A stretch of 14,436 nucleotides of DNA, from NCBI GenBank assembly GCA_022508705.1, contig JAFLUO010000043.1, forward strand, positions 1 to 14,436. Direction: 5' to 3'. Below the pieces are notes generated by a model. The model made no database searches. It was not told the origin of the DNA and was given only the letters and a program-made list of their open reading frames with translations. This document shows positions 1-6,342 of this stretch, one piece after another. This stretch comes from Oscillospiraceae bacterium. Lineage in GTDB: Bacteria > Bacillota > Clostridia > Oscillospirales > Acutalibacteraceae. The position numbers and the translations under genes were made by a program. Position 1 is the first letter of the stretch. The number at the start of each line of letters is the position of its first letter.

Positions 1-77
1 TTTTGCATTCTTAAAAATGAATCCTTATTGTTTGAGACTGCCCCCGAATATGATACTTCTCCTGCGATTCCGCACAT
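1..77 (-). CDS. asnB: Asparagine synthetase (glutamine-hydrolysing), N-terminal fragment cut by window edge
   Basis: Only the first 25 codons lie inside the window. Read on the minus strand from the ATG at 77, the protein begins MCGIAGEVSYSGAV. A Met followed at once by Cys in the MCGI context is the hallmark of the class-II (Ntn) glutamine amidotransferase domain, where processed Cys1 is the nucleophile that releases ammonia from glutamine. In low-GC Gram-positives this start most often belongs to asparagine synthetase B, which uses ATP to convert aspartate to asparagine. A strong GAGGTG ribosome binding site sits at 83-88, five bases upstream of the ATG. The gene diverges from the GH28 gene. 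Other class-II amidotransferases (PurF, GlmS) start differently, but the synthetase half is not visible, so the identity rests on the N-terminus only. Confidence 0.75.
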   Translation of the reverse strand, partial: MCGIAGEVSYSGAVSNNKDSFLRMQ

Positions 78-149
78 AAAATCACCTCTATTATATTCTT
101 TGATAATTTTATGCGAGAAAAATATTAAAATTACCCTATTTAAAAATAA

Positions 150-167
150 ATTGTGTTATGATACAAT
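150..167 (+). promoter_or_regulatory. Probable extended -10 promoter of the GH28 gene with a small dyad
   Basis: TATGAT at 157-162 is preceded by TG at the extended -10 position and lies 22 bases upstream of the GH28 start codon. No good -35 box is seen at 17 bases. The -10 is centred in a short dyad, ATTGT (150-154) and ACAAT (163-167), which could be a repressor site. The promoter call is an inference from consensus matching only. Confidence 0.4.
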
Positions 168-184
168 AATTTTGAGGTGATAAT

Positions 185-1711
185 ATGAGCCGGTTTATAA
201 ACCATATATGTTCTTTTTTTCCGAAACTGCAAAAAGATTTCAAAATATCCGGTGACGAAATTTTTCCTGAAATATATAAAGGGGACTTTTTTGAAAACAT
301 ACCTTATGAAAAATATATAAATTATAATATTTCTGTTCCTAAAGATAATGTTTATAGTATTATATCTTACGGCGCCGTTCCGAATGACGAAAATATAAAT
401 AACGCCGATGCAATAAATAAAGCAATAAAGGATTGTAGCGAAAACGGCGGAGGAATTGTCGCTGTTGAGGGCGGCTGTTTCACTTCAGGCACAGTTTTTC
501 TTAAAAGTGACGTTGCCCTTTATATTGCAAGAAATTCATCAATAGTTGCTTCTCATAAACCGAAAGATTTCATTGTAAATACAAAAACACCCGACAACCG
601 TGAGGACTATATAAAAAACGGTTTGATTCTTGCTCAAAACTGCAAAAATGTCGCTTTACTCGGTCCCGGCAAAATTTGCGGTGAGGGTAATTTCTTCTCA
701 ATAAAACCACATTTACCGCCAAAAACTGAGCCATTTTCCAAAACTTTAGATGTTTGGGATTTACGGCAGGAATACAGAAAGCGTATTCGCTTTGCACACA
801 AAAGCAAATACGGTTTTCTTGTTCATTTTCAAAACTGTGAGCAGGTTAGGGTTTCAAATATAATTTTGGAAAACTCTGCCTTCTGGACGCTTAATATAAA
901 TATGTGCAGCGATGTTAAAGTGAATTATACTGTTATTAACAATAATCGGCATGTGGCAAATTCCGATGGAATTGATATTTCGGGTTCGTCAAACATCACC
1001 GTTGAAAACTGCTTTGTTTCAACAGGGGACGACGGAATAGTTCTTAAAAATTCTCACGATATTGCCTGTGAAAAATCAATGAACAATATTTATATCGGTA
1101 ACTGTGAAGTAATTTCGTGTACTAATTCGTTTAAAATCGGAACAGAAAGTTCTTTGGATATTTCAGACGTTACGGTTGAAAATTGTAAATTTTATTTAAC
1201 TGATATTTTTCCTGCAGGCGCTTCGGGAATTGCGCTTGAATCCTGCGACGGTGCGACAGTATCAAATATCAATATAAAAAATATTGAAATCGACTCAATG
1301 GCTTGTCCTATATTTATCCGTCTTAATAACAGAAACCGTAATCACTTACCTGAGCTTGACGGAAAAGGGGAGCTGAAAAATATAAATATTTCGGATGTTA
1401 ACGCGGAAAATGCTGAAATCCCCATAATGATTATGGGGATTCCGTCACAAAAAATTGATACTGTTAATCTAAGTAATATAAATATTAAATATTCTAAAGG
1501 GAAAGATTACAGAGATTTTAGATTCAAAGTTCCTGAGCAGGAAAAAGAATATCCCGAATCTAACCGTTTTAGAAATTTAAATGCTTACGGTATTTATGTT
1601 CGCCATGCAAAAAATATTTCCGTGGAAAAGTTACGGGTAATTCCGAGGGATAAAACAAAGCGTAAATTTAAAATTATAAACGACTGTGAAAACTTTTCAC
1701 TAAAATCATAA
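185..1711 (+). CDS. Glycoside hydrolase family 28 protein (polygalacturonase-like), no signal peptide
   Basis: A 508-residue right-handed beta-helix protein of the GH28 (pectin-hydrolase) type. An SYGAVPND segment near residue 61 and a GGG motif near 88 match the usual N-terminal entry into the fold. The catalytic aspartates appear as NSDGID (D261) and GDDG (D282, D283). Many later short repeats of the type SNINIKN form the helix coils. The canonical GHG histidine motif is replaced here by a TNSFKIGTES segment, and the RIK motif is only loosely matched by IRLNNRN. GH28 enzymes hydrolyse alpha-1,4-galacturonide or related linkages by inversion. With no signal peptide or lipobox, this one probably works in the cytoplasm on imported pectic oligosaccharides. 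A GAGGTGAT ribosome binding site at 174-181 supports the start. It stands alone, divergent from asnB and convergent with the ttcA-like gene. Substrate is unknown. Confidence 0.85.
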   Translation: MSRFINHICSFFPKLQKDFKISGDEIFPEIYKGDFFENIPYEKYINYNISVPKDNVYSIISYGAVPNDENINNADAINKAIKDCSENGGGIVAVEGGCFTSGTVFLKSDVALYIARNSSIVASHKPKDFIVNTKTPDNREDYIKNGLILAQNCKNVALLGPGKICGEGNFFSIKPHLPPKTEPFSKTLDVWDLRQEYRKRIRFAHKSKYGFLVHFQNCEQVRVSNIILENSAFWTLNINMCSDVKVNYTVINNNRHVANSDGIDISGSSNITVENCFVSTGDDGIVLKNSHDIACEKSMNNIYIGNCEVISCTNSFKIGTESSLDISDVTVENCKFYLTDIFPAGASGIALESCDGATVSNINIKNIEIDSMACPIFIRLNNRNRNHLPELDGKGELKNINISDVNAENAEIPIMIMGIPSQKIDTVNLSNINIKYSKGKDYRDFRFKVPEQEKEYPESNRFRNLNAYGIYVRHAKNISVEKLRVIPRDKTKRKFKIINDCENFSLKS

Positions 1712-1752
1712 ATATCGTTTACAAAATATCATATGACATTCATTCACAGTCT

Positions 1753-2589
1753 TCAGTCATAATCCTCTAAAAAGGAATGAGTTTCACCGTCTGTTTTATA
1801 TCCCGGAAAGGTGTCAAGGCAGACGGAATGAATGCTACTAAAAATACTTTTTTCAATATTTGGATTATCTTGTCTTAGTTGCCCAAGCAGCAGTTTAATT
1901 TCTTGCCTTTTAGAAGAGCCCTCACTCGGGTTCATTGCGATTTTTTCGGTCAATCGGCATGCACACTGAATAAAATCCAAATCGTTATACCGTTTCCACG
2001 CCAAAATATCTTCTTCGTGAACGCAGTAAAGAGGGCGGATAAGCTCCATTCCCTCAAAATTTTGGCTGTGTAACTTCGGAATCATGGCTTGCAATTGAGA
2101 GCCGTAAAACATTCCCATAACCGTGGTCTCAATTACATCGTTAAAGTGATGACCGAGGGCGATTTTATTGCATCCAAGCTCTTTTGCCTTGCTGTAAAGA
2201 TGCCCGCGACGCATTTTTGCACATAAATAACATGGATTTTTTTCTGTTTTATTTGCAACCTCAAAAATATCGGTTTCAAAAACCGTAATGGGAATATGTA
2301 AAAGTTCCGCATTGCTTTCGATTTTTTGACGGTTCAGTTCGTTATACCCTGGATCCATAACAAGAAATACTGCTTCAAAGGGAATTTCGCTGAAACGGTG
2401 TAATATTTGTATCAATTTTGCTAAGAGCATAGAATCCTTGCCGCCGGAAATGCAGACGGCAATTTTATCCCCGGGTTTTATCAGTTCATATCGCTTTACA
2501 GCACCGATAAATGGATTCCACAATTTTTTACGATACTTTGTTAATATACTGCGTTCTGCCTTTTGATAAGGCTCAAGATGTTTACTCAT
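1753..2589 (-). CDS. TtcA-family PP-loop ATPase, tRNA thiolation protein
   Basis: A 278-residue member of the PP-loop N-type ATP pyrophosphatase family closest to TtcA, which puts sulfur on cytidine 32 of tRNA using an iron-sulfur cluster. The PP-loop SGGKDS is at residues 48-53. A CYLC motif (C120, C123) and a later CAC (C209/C211) supply the three cluster cysteines expected for TtcA. GHHFNDVIET at about 147-156 is the second conserved family block. The start codon directly abuts the stop of tcdA (no gap), so it is almost certainly translated from the same mRNA, which begins at the rrf2 promoter. Firmicute members are TtcA-like by sequence, and the tRNA position they modify is not settled by sequence, so no gene symbol is given. 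Confidence 0.85.
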   Translation of the reverse strand: MSKHLEPYQKAERSILTKYRKKLWNPFIGAVKRYELIKPGDKIAVCISGGKDSMLLAKLIQILHRFSEIPFEAVFLVMDPGYNELNRQKIESNAELLHIPITVFETDIFEVANKTEKNPCYLCAKMRRGHLYSKAKELGCNKIALGHHFNDVIETTVMGMFYGSQLQAMIPKLHSQNFEGMELIRPLYCVHEEDILAWKRYNDLDFIQCACRLTEKIAMNPSEGSSKRQEIKLLLGQLRQDNPNIEKSIFSSIHSVCLDTFPGYKTDGETHSFLEDYD

Positions 2590-3357
2590 TTAAAAGCTCC
2601 CTAATGGCTTTATTAAATCCTTTATGACCTCGCCCGCAATAATCAGGCCCACAACAGAAGGAACAAAAGAATTGCTTCCCGGCACTTGTCTTCTATGCGT
2701 GCATTTTCGTGCCGTGCCTGGCGGGCATATGCAATTTTGCCGACAACTGATTGCCATATCATCAATGGGTGTTATCGGTTGTTCTTTGGAATAGACAACT
2801 TTCAACTTTTTAATTCCTCGGCGTTTAAGCTCATGTCGCATAACTTTGGCGAGAGGGCAGACCGAGGTTTTGTAAATATCCGTCACCTCAAATGCGGTAG
2901 GATCAATTTTATTTCCTGCACCCATAGAGCTGATAATCGGTGTGTTTGCGGCATAAGCGTTCTCGACAAGGGCGATTTTTCCGGTTACCGTGTCAATCGC
3001 ATCTACAATGTAATCGTATTCGGTAAAATCGAATTGATCTGCCGTTTCAGGCATATAAAATGTTTTATATGTGCAAACTTTAGCATCAGGATTGATTTCT
3101 GCAATCCGCTCGGCGGCTACATCAACTTTATATTGTCCTACAGTTTTTCTTGTTGCGAAAATCTGGCGGTTTATGTTTGTTAAACACACCTTGTCATCGT
3201 CAATAAGATCAACGGCACCGATTCCTGAACGAACTAAAGCCTCCACGGTGTAACCTCCAACGCCGCCGATACCGAATACGGCAACACGGGAACTTGCGAG
3301 TTTTTCCATAGCTTCTTTTCCAAACAGAAGTTCGGTTCTTGAAAATTGATTTAGCAT
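2590..3357 (-). CDS. tcdA: tRNA threonylcarbamoyladenosine dehydratase (ThiF/E1-like)
   Basis: A 255-residue E1-like adenylating enzyme of the YgdL/CsdL (TcdA) type. It activates the carboxyl of t6A at position 37 of ANN-decoding tRNAs with ATP and drives its cyclisation to ct6A. The nucleotide-binding GIGGVGG is at residues 29-35, followed by LIDDDKVCLTNINRQ, the conserved ThiF/MoeB block that contacts ATP. The C-terminal part has the CxxxCxCPPG cysteine cluster and GSNSFVPSVVG typical of TcdA. GGAGGT lies just upstream of the ATG at 3357. It is the middle gene of rrf2-tcdA-ttcA. TrmO, which methylates the same t6A, is encoded about 4 kb to the right in a separate unit. MoeB/ThiF are alternatives but fit less well. 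Confidence 0.88.
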   Translation of the reverse strand: MLNQFSRTELLFGKEAMEKLASSRVAVFGIGGVGGYTVEALVRSGIGAVDLIDDDKVCLTNINRQIFATRKTVGQYKVDVAAERIAEINPDAKVCTYKTFYMPETADQFDFTEYDYIVDAIDTVTGKIALVENAYAANTPIISSMGAGNKIDPTAFEVTDIYKTSVCPLAKVMRHELKRRGIKKLKVVYSKEQPITPIDDMAISCRQNCICPPGTARKCTHRRQVPGSNSFVPSVVGLIIAGEVIKDLIKPLGSF

Positions 3358-3380
3358 AATGTTTACCTCCGATTACCGTG

Positions 3381-3809
3381 CTATATTACATAATCGTTGG
3401 CGTACTGCTCACGCATGCGGTCAATGACATCCTGCAAAGTAACACTGTCCAGATAGGAATTGATTACGCGGTCTAACTCCTGCCAGACCGGAAGCATGGC
3501 TTTTTCTCCGCTGCTCCCGTCCGGGTTATCCGTATAATCAACAGGGCATAGGCCCCCTTCGGTCAAACGGAGAATTTCACCTACGGTATATTTTTCAGGA
3601 ATTTGCGCAAGCATATAACCGCCTTGAAAGCCTCGATTTGTTTTTAAAACATTTTCTTTATTAAATATCGGAACAATCTGCTCAAGATATTTTTTTGAAA
3701 TGTCCTGACGCTTTGCAATGTCTTTCAAAGCTACATAACCATCATTTTGATGTTCAGCTAAATCAATCAACATGCGCAAAGCATAACGTCCTTTTGTTGA
3801 AATTCTCAT
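3381..3809 (-). CDS. Rrf2-family transcriptional regulator, CymR-like
   Basis: A 142-residue winged-helix regulator beginning MRISTKGRYALRML, the standard Rrf2 start; a GTG 33 bases upstream is open in frame but has no ribosome binding site, so I chose the ATG at 3809. The recognition helix region is SKKYLEQIV (39-47), followed by the wing NRGFQGGYML (58-67). IscR-type members carry three cysteines that hold a 2Fe-2S cluster; this protein has one cysteine (C88), so it is more like CymR, the cysteine-metabolism repressor of Firmicutes. It heads an operon with tcdA and ttcA-like and diverges from an importer that looks like a cystine transporter, which fits that role. The promoter overlaps a perfect inverted repeat, suggesting autoregulation. 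The cysteine role is inferred from family and context. Confidence 0.85.
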   Translation of the reverse strand: MRISTKGRYALRMLIDLAEHQNDGYVALKDIAKRQDISKKYLEQIVPIFNKENVLKTNRGFQGGYMLAQIPEKYTVGEILRLTEGGLCPVDYTDNPDGSSGEKAMLPVWQELDRVINSYLDSVTLQDVIDRMREQYANDYVI

Positions 3810-3915
3810 TGTTTTAATCTCACAGCGACACCGCAGTCGCACAAAGAGTTGCAGAAAAACTGCTTTTTATGCGCGGTACCGTTCCTTTCGTTGTATTTTT
3901 TCACACTGTACCCCT

Positions 3916-3937
3916 GTATTATTTAACCCTATAATAC
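3916..3937 (-). promoter_or_regulatory. Candidate operator overlapping the rrf2 -10 box
   Basis: A perfect inverted repeat, GTATTAT (3916-3922), an 8-base spacer, and ATAATAC (3931-3937), covers the -10 element and probable start site of the minus-strand rrf2 promoter. A dyad of this size and position is what a dimeric Rrf2 regulator would need for self-repression. That the Rrf2 protein binds it is inference. Confidence 0.55.
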
Positions 3938-3959
3938 CATATTTATTGTAGGTTTTCAA
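3931..3959 (-). promoter_or_regulatory. Promoter of rrf2-tcdA-ttcA operon
   Basis: On the minus strand, TTGAAA (-35, plus-strand 3954-3959) is separated by exactly 17 bases from TATTAT (-10, 3931-3936), with a TG extended -10 dinucleotide. Transcription would start near 3924, giving a leader of about 115 bases before the ATG. The leader contains a GCGAC/GTCGC hairpin (6-base loop) close to the start codon, and the ribosome binding site is weak. Confidence 0.7.
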
Positions 3960-3994
3960 GAGATATAGAAATTATTATAGCAGAAAACAATTTG

Positions 3995-4038
3995 ATATAC
4001 CAATATACTACTGGACTTTTTCGTTTTTTTTGATATAC
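3995..4038 (+). repeat. Three ATATAC hexamers upstream of the importer operon
   Basis: ATATAC occurs at 3995-4000, 4003-4008 and 4033-4038; the first and third are each part of a TTTGATATAC decamer (3991-4000 and 4029-4038). The third copy overlaps the probable -10 box. Immediately following is a 10-bp perfect palindrome, TACTATAGTA. These may be regulator half-sites, but AT-rich chance repetition is possible. Confidence 0.35.
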
Positions 4039-4039
4039 T
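4011..4039 (+). promoter_or_regulatory. Probable promoter of the AhpD-like/ABC importer operon
   Basis: TATACT at 4034-4039 with TG at the extended -10 position lies 17 bases after a poor -35 (CTGGAC, 4011-4016). The start site would be near 4046, leaving a leader of about 115 bases. A poor -35 is typical of an activator-dependent or extended -10 promoter. Called by consensus only. Confidence 0.45.
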
Positions 4040-4080
4040 ATAGTAAGATAATTTAGTGAGGTAACTTACCGCAATAATGT

Positions 4081-4111
4081 GACAGTTTTTATTACGCAAA
4101 AACAGATTGTC
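4081..4111 (+). other. Leader hairpin before the AhpD-like gene
   Basis: GACA (4081-4084) and GTTTTT (4085-4090) pair with AAAAAC (4098-4103) and TGTC (4108-4111) around an ATTACGC loop with a 4-base 3' bulge. A smaller hairpin with a GUAA tetraloop (GTGAG/CTTAC) lies just upstream at about 4056-4069. Neither matches a riboswitch class I recognise. The rest of the 3810-4160 gap holds only the two divergent promoters and their leaders. Confidence 0.3.
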
Positions 4112-4160
4112 TTTTATAGGCTGTTTAAAATAATCAAATCAAGACTTGGAGGAAAACATT

Positions 4161-4655
4161 ATGTCATGGATAAAACCGGTTACTTATGAAACCGCATCAG
4201 AAGAATCAAAAGCGATTCTGGATAAGATTGGTCATGAGAATTTGCAGATTCAAAAGATCGCTTTGCTTTTAAAAAATGCTGTAGTATACGATTCCATGGA
4301 GATCAACTGTTGGCACATGGACGCAGAATTGCAAAAAGCAGTCGGCAAACGGTTGGGTGATTTGCTGGAATATGTAATTGCAAGAGAACTCAAAGCCCCT
4401 TATTGCTTGCGGGCGTATACCCGTTGTATGGAGCAGCATGGAATCGATTTCGATACCACTGAATTCACGGAAAAGGAAAAACTGATTATCGAATTCGGGC
4501 AGGCTGTAGCGCGGGATTTTCACAATATTCCGCGGGAACTGAAGGATCGTATGCTGAATGTCTTTACAGAGGAACAGATTGCCGTTATTACCGCCATGGC
4601 CGTACTTACCACAGCGGACAATATGTTTGAAACCATTTTGGAGATGGAACTGTAA
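4161..4655 (+). CDS. AhpD/carboxymuconolactone decarboxylase-like protein with altered active-site motif
   Basis: A 164-residue all-helical protein of the AhpD/CMD superfamily. The ATG at 4161 is chosen because GGAGG at 4148-4152 sits right before it; an in-frame TTG at 4146 overlaps this site and is not a start. AhpD-type reductases carry E-x2-C-x2-C-x3-H. Here the aligned segment is E76-LK-A79-PY-C82-LRA-Y86: the glutamate and second cysteine remain, but the first cysteine is alanine (codon GCC) and the histidine is tyrosine. Another cysteine, C89, and H93 lie just after. The classical dithiol peroxidase chemistry is therefore unlikely unless C89 substitutes. It is the first gene of the importer operon, 26 bases before the binding-protein gene. 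Its function is not known; a thiol-related role is a guess from its neighbours. Confidence 0.75.
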   Translation: MSWIKPVTYETASEESKAILDKIGHENLQIQKIALLLKNAVVYDSMEINCWHMDAELQKAVGKRLGDLLEYVIARELKAPYCLRAYTRCMEQHGIDFDTTEFTEKEKLIIEFGQAVARDFHNIPRELKDRMLNVFTEEQIAVITAMAVLTTADNMFETILEMEL

Positions 4656-4681
4656 AGTAAACAAGTTAAGGAGAAATAACT

Positions 4682-5521
4682 ATGAAAATAAATTTTAAGC
4701 GCATTATTGCTTTGGGTTTATGTCTTGTTTTAGTGATAGGCGCATTTGCCGCATGCTCCTCGTCAAAGACATCTTCTGACGGCGGCAACGGTGACGAACA
4801 GACCGATCAGCTTGCGGCTATTCAAAAGGCAGGAAAGCTGGTTGTAGGAATCGAGGGAACATATCCTCCTTATACGTATCACGATCCGAATACCAATGAA
4901 CTTGTCGGTCTGGATGTGGAGCTTGCAAAGGCTATCGGCAAAAAGCTGGGCGTAGAGGTAGAGTTTGTTGAGGCCGCATGGGATTCTCTGCTGATCGGTA
5001 TGGACAGCGGACGGTTTGACACTGTCATTAACGCAGTTACTCCTACAGATGAGAGAAAGGAAAAATATGATTTTTCCCAGTCATATTACTTTGTGCCCCG
5101 TCAGGCTGTGGTTCGCAGCAATGAAACCGGAATCAACAGCGTAGAGGATTTGAGGGGTAAGAAAGTGGGCTGCAACACTACCACCGACATTGTTCCGTGG
5201 CTGGAAGCACAGGGCGTGACAGTCGTGCCTATTGATACTGTCGGCGAAGCTATTGAGCTGCTTTTGAGCGGACGTGTAGATTTCACTGTCACCGGTCCCG
5301 TGGTTCTGAAAAACTATCTCGACGAGCATCCAGACGCCGATATAAAGGTTGGCTTCAACATTCCGGGTACCGTGGAGAAGGTTGCCGTTCCCGTACGGAA
5401 AGGGGAGACCCGTTTGCTGGAAGCAATTGATAAGGCAATTGATGAACTGCAGGCTGACGGCACATTGGTTGCGCTTTCTGAAAAGTATGTGGGCGGCGAC
5501 TATACACAAGAGCTTGACTGA
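4682..5521 (+). CDS. Polar amino-acid ABC importer substrate-binding lipoprotein, probably cystine
   Basis: A 279-residue cluster-F (SBP_bac_3) binding protein. The signal peptide has basic residues K6-R7, a hydrophobic stretch to residue 24, and a lipobox FAAC with the lipidated cysteine at C25. A Ser/Asp/Gly linker follows, then the mature domain starting at about residue 44. EGTYPPYTYHD, GLDVELA and WDSLLIGMDSGRFD are family blocks; their wording (EGTY.P.TYHD, WDS, GRFD) is close to cystine-binding members of the TcyA/TcyJ type. It delivers substrate to the permease encoded 25 bases downstream. The neighbouring CymR-like regulator supports cystine. Other polar amino acids cannot be excluded. 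Confidence 0.88.
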   Translation: MKINFKRIIALGLCLVLVIGAFAACSSSKTSSDGGNGDEQTDQLAAIQKAGKLVVGIEGTYPPYTYHDPNTNELVGLDVELAKAIGKKLGVEVEFVEAAWDSLLIGMDSGRFDTVINAVTPTDERKEKYDFSQSYYFVPRQAVVRSNETGINSVEDLRGKKVGCNTTTDIVPWLEAQGVTVVPIDTVGEAIELLLSGRVDFTVTGPVVLKNYLDEHPDADIKVGFNIPGTVEKVAVPVRKGETRLLEAIDKAIDELQADGTLVALSEKYVGGDYTQELD

Positions 5522-5546
5522 ACTTCATTAAACAGGTGATCGTAGA

Positions 5547-6281
5547 ATGAGTGAAAGACTACTTGGGATTTTGACGGATTCTTTTCCGAAATTATTACTG
5601 TCTTGCTTGAAGGTTACCATTCCGCTGACTGTTATAATCTTTTTACTCAGTTTGGTTTTAGGTTTCCTTCTTGCACTGGTGCAGATTTTAAATATTAAAG
5701 GACTCAAGCAGCTTGCGCGTGTCTACATCTGGATTTTTCGGGGAACGCCATTGTTGGTGCAGCTTTACATAGTGTTTTTCGGATTGCCATCGATAGGTAT
5801 TACGCTGGACGCGTTTACGTCGGCGGTGATCGCATTTTCACTCAACAGTGCGGCGTACAATTCGGAAACAATACGTTCTGCTATTCTGTCTGTTCCTCAG
5901 GGACAGATAGAGGCTGGATATATGGTGGGACTAAGCTATCGACAGATCATGATGCGGATAGTGCTGCCGCAGGCAGCGCGCGTAGCGTTCCCCACCTTGT
6001 TCAATTCTTTCATTGGCTTAACAAAAGACACCTCGCTCGCCGCAAGCATAACGGTGGTTGAGCTGTTCAAATCGGCACAGCAGGTCGCCGCGGTATATTT
6101 TGAGCCGTTTGCGCTGTACTGCGAGGCGGCGGTTGTTTATCTGATGCTCAACACTCTGCTTACATTCTTGCAGTCTTATCTGGAAAAGAAACTGGAGTGG
6201 AAGCCTCAGACGAAGAGAAAATGGTTCAGAATCCCGTTTACAAAGGAAAAACTCATGCCGATTGATGATAACGAACAATAA
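5547..6281 (+). CDS. Amino-acid ABC importer permease (HisM/TcyB-type)
   Basis: A 244-residue integral membrane protein of the His/Glu/Gln/Arg permease family. Hydrophobic segments lie at about residues 17-48, 56-80, 89-100, 145-160 and 185-208. FRGTPLLVQLYI (64-75) is the conserved N-terminal block. The EAA loop, which docks on the ATPase, reads EAGYMVGLSYRQIMMRIVLP starting at E122, with G128 and P141 in place. Only one permease gene is present, so the transporter would use a homodimer. The AGGTGAT ribosome binding site at about 5535-5541 supports the ATG. The charged C-terminal tail after residue 212 is longer than usual, but nothing is obviously missing. Confidence 0.9.
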   Translation: MSERLLGILTDSFPKLLLSCLKVTIPLTVIIFLLSLVLGFLLALVQILNIKGLKQLARVYIWIFRGTPLLVQLYIVFFGLPSIGITLDAFTSAVIAFSLNSAAYNSETIRSAILSVPQGQIEAGYMVGLSYRQIMMRIVLPQAARVAFPTLFNSFIGLTKDTSLAASITVVELFKSAQQVAAVYFEPFALYCEAAVVYLMLNTLLTFLQSYLEKKLEWKPQTKRKWFRIPFTKEKLMPIDDNEQ

Positions 6282-6342
6282 TTTGAGCGATATTTTACAG
6301 GTTAGTCATGAAAAAACCATAGATTAAGAGGTAAGAAAGACG

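Noticed and set aside
90..95. TATAAT on the minus strand as the asnB -10 box.
   Set aside because: It lies directly next to the asnB ribosome binding site (83-88), so transcription would start inside that site.
150..167. Rex operator upstream of the GH28 gene.
   Set aside because: Half-sites and spacing (5-8-5) do not match the Rex pattern of two TTGTTAA-type halves separated by 4 bases.
1682..1761. Terminator between the convergent GH28 and ttcA-like genes.
   Set aside because: There are inverted pairs (GACTGTGAA/TTCACAGTC and TATGAC/GTCATA), but loops are long (52 and 18 bases) and U-tracts poor.
4146..4160. TTG start five codons upstream for the AhpD-like gene.
   Set aside because: The codons overlap the GGAGG ribosome binding site of the ATG at 4161.
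4398..4406. Selenocysteine at the first motif position of the AhpD-like protein.
   Set aside because: The codon is GCC (alanine), and no in-frame TGA is present.
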